Part shown: positions 1-5,405 of the stretch, in pieces
How positions within the stretch are numbered: position 1 is the stretch's first letter
How the letters are laid out: every line of letters starts with the position of its first letter
NCBI GenBank assembly: GCA_903835275.1
Contig: CAILMK010000182.1
Coordinates: 1-5,405, forward strand
Source of the DNA: an uncultured bacterium
Lineage (GTDB): Bacteria; Bacteroidota; Bacteroidia; CAILMK01
Length of the DNA stretch: 5,405 nucleotides
Direction of reading: 5' to 3'
Notes under the pieces: generated by a model
Databases searched by the model: none
What the model saw: the letters and a program-made list of their open reading frames with translations, nothing else
Told to the model about the DNA's origin: nothing
Program-made: the position numbers and the translations under genes

Positions 1-2
1 GA

Positions 3-734
3 GTGGTAAAAATAATTTCTGAGCCTAAGAGGATAGTTTCAACCGTACCATCTCAAACAGAGTTATTATTTGACCTTGGATTGGAGGATAGGATAGTGGG
101 AGTCACGTGGTTCTGTATTCATCCGAAGGATAAATGTAAGGCAAAGGCACAAATTGGAGGGACAAAAAACCTGAAAATTGATACCATCCGCGAATTGCAA
201 CCCGACCTGATCCTCGCAAACAAAGAAGAAAATGAACAATCTCAAATAGACGAACTTGCAAAGGAGTTTCCGGTTTGGATAAGTGATATACGCACTTTAG
301 AGGACGCGCTTGAAATGATGGCATCTTTCGGTAAAATCACAGGGAAAATGGAAAGGTCAGTCGAAATAATTTCCGGCATCGAATCTATTTTTAAAAACCT
401 GCCGCAGTCACCGCCGCTACGCACACTCTATCTGATCTGGCGGGAGCCTTATATGAGCATTGGCAGCGATACTTTTATTCACGATATGCTCACGCGCTGT
501 GGATTGCGCAATGTTTGCGCTGATTCCGCGCGTTACCCCGCGCTTAGTCGCGAAGATTTGCGCGCACTCGCGCCGGAACTCATCCTTCTTTCATCGGAAC
601 CCTATCCATTCAAGGAAAAGCACATCCTGGAATTGCAGGAAATTTTACCTAACGCGCGCATCCAATTAGTGGATGGTGAAATGTATTCCTGGTACGGCTC
701 CAGGTTATTGCATTTTAGAAATGAAATACTTTGA
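3..734 (+). CDS. BtuF-like helical-backbone metal/cobalamin-binding protein, 5' partial
   Basis: This is a substrate-binding protein of the helical-backbone metal receptor fold (BtuF/FhuD/TroA-like), the class that binds cobalamin, haem or iron chelates for ABC importers. Seen: an N-terminal beta strand and helix RIVSTVPSQTELLFDLGLED (residues 10-29), then VGVTWFCIHP, IGGTKNL and a LQPDLILANKEEN strand. The second lobe starts near residue 140 with LYLIWREPYMSIGSDTFIHDML, and the protein ends with the family-typical DGEMYSWYGSRLL (224-236). The GTG at position 3 is probably not the true start. Relatives carry a short segment reading roughly GRxV before KRIVS, and the two bases before GTG (GA) could end a Gly or Arg codon, so the frame probably enters from outside the window. 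A signal peptide therefore cannot be judged. No permease or ATPase gene is nearby, so the ligand is unknown. The stretch at about 490-665 is unusually rich in GCGC. Confidence 0.85.
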   Translation: MVKIISEPKRIVSTVPSQTELLFDLGLEDRIVGVTWFCIHPKDKCKAKAQIGGTKNLKIDTIRELQPDLILANKEENEQSQIDELAKEFPVWISDIRTLEDALEMMASFGKITGKMERSVEIISGIESIFKNLPQSPPLRTLYLIWREPYMSIGSDTFIHDMLTRCGLRNVCADSARYPALSREDLRALAPELILLSSEPYPFKEKHILELQEILPNARIQLVDGEMYSWYGSRLLHFRNEIL

Positions 735-753
735 TTTAAATTTGTTTCATCAA

Positions 754-1737
754 ATGAAAAAAAAGCGAATCATCTTCATCAAAATATGCAGCGGATTAAT
801 TCATCTGCTCATGGTGTCAGTGGTGTTTTTATTGTTTTTATGGCATCAGGATGGATTTGGTGCCGGGGATATTTATGCGACACTTTTCTGGACAGTTCCA
901 TTTGCAAGCGCGCTTTTGGTATGCGGTGCATCCTTCCTTCGCTTTTTCAGAAGCAGGCATTTATTGGTGCGTGTGTTGCTTATCCTGATATTGTCAATTA
1001 TACTTTCATTTGGATGGGTGTATGGCGTTGCATTTTTCCTGGGTCCGTGGATGGGAGCATTCAGCATACCTGTATTTTATCTGTGGATTGCTGGCAGCTT
1101 TGCACAGTTATTATTTCTTGACAGATTACTGCCTTTGCCTGCGGACAGCATAAAACCATTGAAAAAGATTTTATCAGTAGTTGCCTTTCCTTTTATTCTT
1201 GCCCTTATGGTAGTCTTTGTTTATGGTTCTTCAATTTTGTTTTCATACTTGAATGCGCCCGAGAAAGAAATGTATCTTATCCCTGAAAATTTTGAAGGGA
1301 ATTTCCGTGTTATCTATGGGGAAAAATGCGGCATTGATCCACCGTTTGAAAATGGGAGAAGGGTTATGAAAATACCTGATAACGGTATATTGATCGTTCA
1401 ACCTGAATTCAAGGCAGGCATCATTAATAATGAATATTACCTTGTAGATAAAAGCGGCGGCCGTAGGAAAATAAATGAGCTTTTCGATTATTCTGAACGC
1501 CTCACGAAATCTCCCGGAGTGATGATGGGTGGTTCAGGAAGCACAGCAGGTCCCATGCCGGACGGAAGTTCTTCTTCTGAATCTCCGTTGGCGATGCATT
1601 ATTCATATTTCACGCTTTACAATAAGGATACGGTTTCACACGGTGAACGAGAATATACGTTACGGGAAAACCGTTTGGACTCCCTCGCTAATGCCTTAGT
1701 GGAGAAATGCCGTGGGAAAAACAAAGCACGAAATTAA
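754..1737 (+). CDS. Unrecognised multi-pass membrane protein with soluble C-terminal domain
   Basis: Function unknown. With the start at 754 the protein has 327 residues. A basic N-terminus (MKKKR) is followed by hydrophobic segments at about 7-30, 40-63, 70-95, 97-122 and 140-165, so four or five membrane spans are likely. Residues 167-327 are soluble. They open with a conserved-looking block, YLIPENFEGNFRVIYG at 174-189, then FENGRRVMKIPDNGILIVQ at 198-216. From memory this resembles a Bacteroidota domain of unknown function (perhaps DUF6843), but that is not checked. A Gly/Ser-rich stretch lies at about 264-283, and the C-terminus is basic. The ATG at 754 is preferred because MKKKRIIF leads straight into the first span and leaves 19 bp after the upstream stop. 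In-frame ATGs at 721 and 673 would overlap the upstream gene and add polar residues unlike a membrane-protein start. None has a Shine-Dalgarno site. Its stop directly abuts the stop of the convergent exporter gene. Confidence 0.8.
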   Translation: MKKKRIIFIKICSGLIHLLMVSVVFLLFLWHQDGFGAGDIYATLFWTVPFASALLVCGASFLRFFRSRHLLVRVLLILILSIILSFGWVYGVAFFLGPWMGAFSIPVFYLWIAGSFAQLLFLDRLLPLPADSIKPLKKILSVVAFPFILALMVVFVYGSSILFSYLNAPEKEMYLIPENFEGNFRVIYGEKCGIDPPFENGRRVMKIPDNGILIVQPEFKAGIINNEYYLVDKSGGRRKINELFDYSERLTKSPGVMMGGSGSTAGPMPDGSSSSESPLAMHYSYFTLYNKDTVSHGEREYTLRENRLDSLANALVEKCRGKNKARN

Positions 1738-3024
1738 TTATTCCACTACAACTGTTTCCTCTAAAGGTTCATTCTTGGGAACATCATGTAAATGAACATA
1801 CCCTGCAAGTGAACGCATCGCGAAAAATAAACTGAATATTGTAAGTATTGCTCCCATAATGAAAGGCGCTCCGCCATAATGAAATGGTGCATCCTTTGAT
1901 GTGAAATAAGAAAACAGATTGGTCATTAATAAAGGACCTACAATAGAGGTAAGGCTCATTAAACTGGTGAGTGCTCCCTGTAATTCTCCCTGTTCGTTTG
2001 CGGGCACCTGGTTGGAAATGATTCCCTGCAAAGCTGGTCCTGCAATACCACCAAGGCAATAAGGAACAAGAAATGCAAACATCATCCATGTCTGGTTGGC
2101 AAGACCTAGCAAAATAAATCCGATAATGTATAGAAGCAATCCAAAATAAACAGATCGTTTTTGTCCGAGCCTGGGATTTATTACCCGTGTCAATCCTCCC
2201 TGCACGCCTGCGATGAGTATACCTACAAAAGCGAGTGATGCGCCTACCATGGTCGGAGTCCAGCCAAACTCTTCCTTCGTGATAAAATTCCAGGTGCTCT
2301 GCAGAGCGTGTGCGGCAATATAAACGCACACGAGGGAGCCGATCAATCCGAATATCACAGGATATTTTTTTAATTGTATCAGGGATCCAATAGGATTGGC
2401 TCTTTTCCACTCGAATTTCCTTCTGTTTTCAGGTTTAAGGGATTCAGGAAGTATGAAGTATCCATACAGGCAATTCAGGAAAGAAAGTATAGCTGCAGCA
2501 ATAAATGGAGCACGTAGCCCTAATCCGCTAAGTGCGCCACCTATGGCAGGTCCGATGATAAAACCGAGGCCGAATGCCATACCGATCATTCCAAAATTCT
2601 GCGCACGCTTTTCCGGTGTGCTGACATCTGCAATGTATGCAGATGCAGTGGTGAAGCTGGCACCCGTCATACCTGCGAGGATTCTTCCAAGGAAAAGCCA
2701 ACCAATGGTAGGAGCTATTGACAAAATAATGTAATCAATTCCAAATCCAAACAGCGCGAAAAGCAATACCGGTCTTCTTCCATATCTATCACTCAGGTTT
2801 CCCATAATGGGTGAACAAAGGAACTGCATGATGGCAAATGCAAAAAGCATCCAGCCGCTATAAATGGCAGATTCACTTAATATCTGTGGTGTAACTTTCA
2901 TCCCCGGATGTAGAAGAGAGCTAATTAAATCCGGCATTACAGGAATGATAATACCAAACCCCATTACATCCAGAAGAAGTGTAATGAATATAAATCCTAT
3001 CGCTGATTCGCGTTTAATTGCCAT
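1738..3024 (-). CDS. MFS drug/proton antiporter, Tet/DHA1 type
   Basis: This is an inner-membrane secondary transporter, 428 residues, the usual length for a 12-TM major facilitator of the TCR/Tet (DHA1) group, which typically expels small molecules against protons. Seen: TM1 with the Tet-like pattern D19-x-x-G22 followed by P28 and P31; motif A in loop 2-3, [11 protein letters not shown] at 75-85, with D79 and R83/R84; motif B in TM4, with R114 in [11 protein letters not shown]; and the antiporter motif C in TM5, G154-x3-G158-P159-x2-G162-G163. A degenerate second motif A lies after the central loop (NPRLGQKRS). The ATG at 3022-3024 gives MAIKRES followed at once by TM1, the normal layout. 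The gene lies in the same direction as pyrG but beyond a 124-bp gap holding a strong hairpin, so it is probably its own unit. No adjacent tetR- or marR-type regulator is visible. The substrate cannot be deduced, and tetracycline resistance should not be assumed. Confidence 0.93.
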   Translation of the reverse strand: MAIKRESAIGFIFITLLLDVMGFGIIIPVMPDLISSLLHPGMKVTPQILSESAIYSGWMLFAFAIMQFLCSPIMGNLSDRYGRRPVLLFALFGFGIDYIILSIAPTIGWLFLGRILAGMTGASFTTASAYIADVSTPEKRAQNFGMIGMAFGLGFIIGPAIGGALSGLGLRAPFIAAAILSFLNCLYGYFILPESLKPENRRKFEWKRANPIGSLIQLKKYPVIFGLIGSLVCVYIAAHALQSTWNFITKEEFGWTPTMVGASLAFVGILIAGVQGGLTRVINPRLGQKRSVYFGLLLYIIGFILLGLANQTWMMFAFLVPYCLGGIAGPALQGIISNQVPANEQGELQGALTSLMSLTSIVGPLLMTNLFSYFTSKDAPFHYGGAPFIMGAILTIFSLFFAMRSLAGYVHLHDVPKNEPLEETVVVE

Positions 3025-3057
3025 TTTATGAGAGTGTAATTGTTTTGTGTTATATTT

Positions 3058-3098
3058 TAATTTTATCCTTCCCTTAAAAAAAGGGAAGGATAAAATTA
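3058..3098. terminator. Perfect 18-bp inverted repeat (hairpin), possible pyrG terminator
   Basis: Arms 3058-3075 and 3081-3098 are perfectly complementary around a five-base A loop. The core is CCTTCCCTT/AAGGGAAGG, flanked by A/T pairs. It lies 51 bp beyond the pyrG stop and 34 bp before the MFS start, so it is well placed to end the kdsB-pyrG transcript. Neither strand has a proper U-tract after the stem: in the pyrG direction the bases after it read AAATATAAC. It may therefore be a 3'-end stabilising hairpin or a dispersed palindromic repeat rather than a classical intrinsic terminator. Confidence 0.65.
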
Positions 3099-3123
3099 TT
3101 ACTTAATGTCTGCGTACAGAAAC

Positions 3124-3151
3124 CTAAAATCTAAAATCGTAAATCAGTTTA
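3124..3151. repeat. Short A/T-rich heptad repeat at the 3' end of pyrG
   Basis: Four consecutive seven-base units can be read on the plus strand: CTAAAAT (3124), CTAAAAT (3131), CGTAAAT (3138) and CAGTTTA (3145). The first two are identical, the third differs at two bases, and the fourth is diverged and overlaps the pyrG stop codon (TTA at 3149-3151 on this strand). I recall similar CTAAAAT/CGTAAAT strings between genes in Bacteroidota, which fits the host assignment. The function is unknown. Confidence 0.5.
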
Positions 3152-4792
3152 CGCCAATTCAATTTCAGCTTTCACGTGTTTTTTTTTACTAAACTTAAGT
3201 GCAGCTTCCACGAATTTTACAAATATTGGTTGCGGATTATCAACGGTGCTTTTCAATTCAGGGTGATACTGTGTGCCAATAAAGAAAGGGTGATCTTCAA
3301 TCTCCACGATCTCCACAAGCTTGCTCACAGGATTAATTCCTGAAGGTATCATGCCTGCTTTTTCAAAGGCATCCTTGTAATCATTATTAAACTCATAGCG
3401 GTGACGGTGACGCTCCATGATCACACTTTGGTTATAAATTCTAAACGCCAGGGAATCTTTATCAAGCTGGCAAGGATATGCCCCAAGACGCATTGTGCCA
3501 CCTTTCGCATTTCTTGATTTTTGATCTTCCATTAATGCAATAACAGGATGTGGTGACTTAGGATCAATTTCCGTAGTGTGCGCGCCATTTAATTTTAATA
3601 CATGACGTGCAAATTCAATAACCGCGCACTGCATACCAAGACAAATTCCGAAGAAAGGAATTTTATTTTCGCGCACATATCTTATTGCCGCAATCTTTCC
3701 TTCAATACCACGCTCACCAAAGCCGGGAGCTACAAGAACACCCGCTAGGCCTTCCAGTTTTTCTGCAACATTGCTTGGGGTAATACTTTCGGAGGAAATG
3801 TATTTTACTTCCACTTTGCAATCATTTCTGGTTCCGGCATGAATGAAACTTTCATTGATGGATTTATATGCATCAGGAAGTTCGGTATATTTTCCAACCA
3901 AACCAATAGTAATGGTATTGGAATAGTGAGTAATTTTATAGAGGAAATCTTCCCAGCTGGTAAGATCAGGATCATGACGCAAAGGAAGTTTTAATTTGGA
4001 AAGAACCACCTTGTCCAGTTCTTCTTTTTGCATCGCTGTTACTACTTCATAAATGGATTTCACATCTATGGCTTCCATTACAGAATTCGCTTTTACGTTA
4101 CAGAAAAGTGCAAGCTTTTTGCGCATTTCCTTACTGATGGAATGTTCTGTGCGGCAAACTAAAATATCAGGTTGTACACCTGTTTCTAAAAGTGTTTTTA
4201 CCGAGTGTTGTGTTGGTTTTGTTTTTAATTCTCCAGCACCTTTCAGGAAAGGAATATACGTAAGATGGATCACCATGCAATTGCTTGGACCTTTTTCATA
4301 ACGCATCTGGCGCAGTGATTCAATATATGGAAGGGATTCAATATCCCCAACAGTTCCTCCGATCTCAGTAATAATGATCTCGAAATTATTTCCTTTGCCA
4401 AGGCGTTGGAAACGACTTCTTATTTCATCTGTGATATGAGGAATCACCTGAACGGTTTTTCCAAGATAATCACCACGACGTTCTTTTTCAATAACGGTCT
4501 TGTACACCTGTCCGGTGGTAACGTTATTAGCCTGCGATGTTGGAATATTCAGGAATCGTTCATAATGCCCAAGATCCAGATCCGTTTCTGCGCCGTCATC
4601 CGTTACATAACACTCACCGTGTTCATAAGGATTCATGGTGCCCGGATCTACATTCAGATAGGGATCGAATTTTTGAATAGTTACAGAGTACCCACGCGCC
4701 TGTAGCAACTTTGCCAGACTTGCGGATAAAATGCCTTTGCCAAGGGAAGAGCTCACACCTCCTGTCACGAAAATATATTTAGTAATTGCCAT
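3149..4792 (-). CDS. pyrG: CTP synthase (glutamine-hydrolysing)
   Basis: The enzyme converts UTP to CTP using ATP and ammonia from glutamine, the last step of pyrimidine nucleotide synthesis, in the cytoplasm. At 547 residues it is full length for the family. The N-terminal synthase domain (about 1-270) shows the P-loop GGVSSSLGKG at 11-20 with K19, the metal-binding region TDDGAETDLDLGHYERF (64-80, D73 matching E. coli D72), and E143 in EIGGTVGDIES. The C-terminal class I glutamine amidotransferase domain begins near 295. It has the oxyanion region APGFGERG (355-362), the nucleophile C384 in GICLGMQ, and H510/E512 in QYHPE. All catalytic residues are present, so it should be active. The ATG is three bases after the kdsB stop, which suggests co-transcription and translational coupling. 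The C-terminal tail is lysine-rich (FSKKKHVKAEIELA). The next gene downstream is an MFS exporter; in many Bacteroidota I recall yidC there instead. Confidence 0.99.
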   Translation of the reverse strand: MAITKYIFVTGGVSSSLGKGILSASLAKLLQARGYSVTIQKFDPYLNVDPGTMNPYEHGECYVTDDGAETDLDLGHYERFLNIPTSQANNVTTGQVYKTVIEKERRGDYLGKTVQVIPHITDEIRSRFQRLGKGNNFEIIITEIGGTVGDIESLPYIESLRQMRYEKGPSNCMVIHLTYIPFLKGAGELKTKPTQHSVKTLLETGVQPDILVCRTEHSISKEMRKKLALFCNVKANSVMEAIDVKSIYEVVTAMQKEELDKVVLSKLKLPLRHDPDLTSWEDFLYKITHYSNTITIGLVGKYTELPDAYKSINESFIHAGTRNDCKVEVKYISSESITPSNVAEKLEGLAGVLVAPGFGERGIEGKIAAIRYVRENKIPFFGICLGMQCAVIEFARHVLKLNGAHTTEIDPKSPHPVIALMEDQKSRNAKGGTMRLGAYPCQLDKDSLAFRIYNQSVIMERHRHRYEFNNDYKDAFEKAGMIPSGINPVSKLVEIVEIEDHPFFIGTQYHPELKSTVDNPQPIFVKFVEAALKFSKKKHVKAEIELA

Positions 4793-4795
4793 AAT

Positions 4796-5392
4796 CTAAT
4801 TAAGTGTATTTAAAAATTCCTCTGCCTTTATCAAATCCTCCGGAGTATCCACAGCCAGCATGGTATAATCCGTTTCAGCAACAAATATCTTGTAGCCGTT
4901 TTCCAGCCAGCGCAGTTGCTCCAGGCTTTCTGCCAGTTCCAGTGATGATGGAGCTAATTTAACTATTTTATTTAAAACAGAAGTACGGTAAGCGTAAATT
5001 CCAATATGTTTTACAAATCCGGAATAGGTGCCGGCCTTATCCCTGATATAAGGAATAGGGGAGCGGCTGAAGTATAAGGCCTGTCCGCTTATAGTTCTGG
5101 TTACTTTGACAACATTCGGATTTGAAAGTTCTTCTTCGTTTTTTATTTTTTGTACAAGTGTTCCGATTTCTATTTCAGGGTTGCTGAATAATGCAAGCAC
5201 TTTTGCCCTGTCCTGGTGGATTGATGTGGGGGGGGATGAGGACGCCCTTGGCGCTCGCATTAACCTTGCCCTGCCCGTGCCAGGGCTGATAGTTGCATTC
5301 TCCCCCTTTGCGTCGCCCTCCACTGCTACTGTGGGGATGATGGCGACCCTCTCAGCTGCTGCATCAATGGGCACGTCCCTGGGCGGCCCCAT
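4796..5392 (-). CDS. kdsB: CMP-KDO synthetase, C-terminal half only, fused in frame to unrelated sequence
   Basis: KdsB (3-deoxy-manno-octulosonate cytidylyltransferase) joins CTP and KDO to make CMP-KDO for lipopolysaccharide core synthesis. About 135 residues, from KVLALFSNPEIEIGTL to the stop, match the family's C-terminal half. They include NPNVVKV, ALYFSRSPIPYIR, KHIGIYAYR, SSLELAESLEQLRWLENGYKI and the metal-site region VDTPEDLIKAEEF. The usual protein has about 245-260 residues. Missing are the N-terminal IPARxxSxRxPGKPL nucleotide-binding loop, the ATDD stretch and the QGDEPF motif. In their place the open frame runs through about 58 codons of GC-rich sequence encoding a low-complexity Ala/Pro/Arg-rich peptide with no KdsB likeness. 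The methionine at 5392 is therefore not a credible start, and the frame stays open to the window edge. As drawn, the product could not be active. Only the part up to about 5220 is supported as kdsB. The stop TAG is 3 bp before the pyrG ATG. Confidence 0.85.
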   Translation of the reverse strand: MGPPRDVPIDAAAERVAIIPTVAVEGDAKGENATISPGTGRARLMRAPRASSSPPTSIHQDRAKVLALFSNPEIEIGTLVQKIKNEEELSNPNVVKVTRTISGQALYFSRSPIPYIRDKAGTYSGFVKHIGIYAYRTSVLNKIVKLAPSSLELAESLEQLRWLENGYKIFVAETDYTMLAVDTPEDLIKAEEFLNTLN

Positions 5393-5405
5393 CTCCTCCT
5401 CCTCC
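5225..5405. other. GC-rich tail of foreign composition, probable chimeric contig end
   Basis: By hand count, 5221-5400 is about 63% G+C, against about 28% in 5101-5160 and 45% in 5161-5220. The change falls within kdsB at roughly 5205-5228, next to a run of eight G at 5228-5235. The tail has one frame open on each strand: the minus frame continuing kdsB, and a plus frame reading DEDALGARINLALPVPG. It ends in CTCCTCCTCC. I recognise no protein family in either frame. Possible sources are a misassembled read from another organism or a real recombination junction. The first is simpler. Confidence 0.6.

Noticed and set aside
737..744. TAAATTTG matches the Bacteroidota -7 promoter consensus TAnnTTTG, just before the membrane-protein gene.
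   Set aside because: No TTTG-like -33 element sits at the usual spacing, and transcription would start almost on the ATG at 754. It may be chance in A/T-rich DNA.
673..753. An N-terminal extension of the membrane protein from ATG 673 or 721.
   Set aside because: From 673 it would overlap 62 bases of the upstream gene. Both add polar residues before a natural MKKKR membrane-protein start.
1697..1748. Seven-base inverted repeat TAGTGGA/TCCACTA around the convergent stops, considered as a shared terminator.
   Set aside because: The loop is 38 bases, the stem is short, and there is no U-tract.
1784..2410. A 208-codon open frame on the same strand as the MFS gene, in another frame.
   Set aside because: It lies wholly within the MFS coding sequence, has no recognisable domain and is rich in Arg, Ser and Cys, as shadow frames of membrane proteins often are.
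2396..2734. A plus-strand frame of 112 codons opposite the MFS gene, considered as an antisense gene.
   Set aside because: It is a complement of well-conserved transmembrane coding sequence and has no promoter, start context or family likeness.
5336..5392. ATG at 5392 (minus strand) as a genuine kdsB start.
   Set aside because: The following 58 or so residues lack every N-terminal KdsB motif and have a different base composition. The frame is also still open upstream to the window edge.

Overview
The window looks like chromosomal DNA from a low-GC member of the Bacteroidota. Three things point there. The CTP synthase has the phylum's typical sequence (for example the stretch reading NPYEHGECYVTDDGAETDLD at residues 54-73). 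There are no clear Shine-Dalgarno sites before the starts. The intergenic gap carries a long hairpin and A/T-rich heptad repeats of a kind I associate with this phylum. The genus cannot be told from the sequence.

Layout: (1) 1-734, plus strand: most of a BtuF-like helical-backbone substrate-binding protein, cut by the left window edge. (2) 754-1737, plus strand: an unrecognised membrane protein with about five transmembrane segments and a soluble C-terminal domain. (3) 1738-3024, minus strand: a 12-TM major facilitator exporter of the Tet/DHA1 type, whose stop codon directly abuts the stop of the previous gene. (4) 3025-3148: a 124-bp gap with a perfect 18-bp-arm hairpin and short heptad repeats. 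(5) 3149-4792, minus strand: complete pyrG (CTP synthase). (6) 4796 to about 5220, minus strand: the C-terminal half of kdsB (CMP-KDO synthetase), 3 bp upstream of pyrG. (7) About 5205-5228 to 5405: a sharp switch from A/T-rich to roughly 63% GC sequence that does not continue kdsB.

The functional core is kdsB-pyrG. PyrG makes CTP, and KdsB uses CTP to activate KDO for lipopolysaccharide core synthesis, so the two belong to one supply chain and probably one transcript. The MFS exporter is probably a separate unit behind the hairpin. The two left-hand plus-strand genes are adjacent, with no visible functional link.

No convincing new multi-gene system is present. The most notable anomaly is the broken kdsB and the GC-rich tail, most simply read as a chimeric contig end. 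After that come the perfect hairpin without a U-tract, the zero-gap convergent stops, and the uncharacterised membrane protein.
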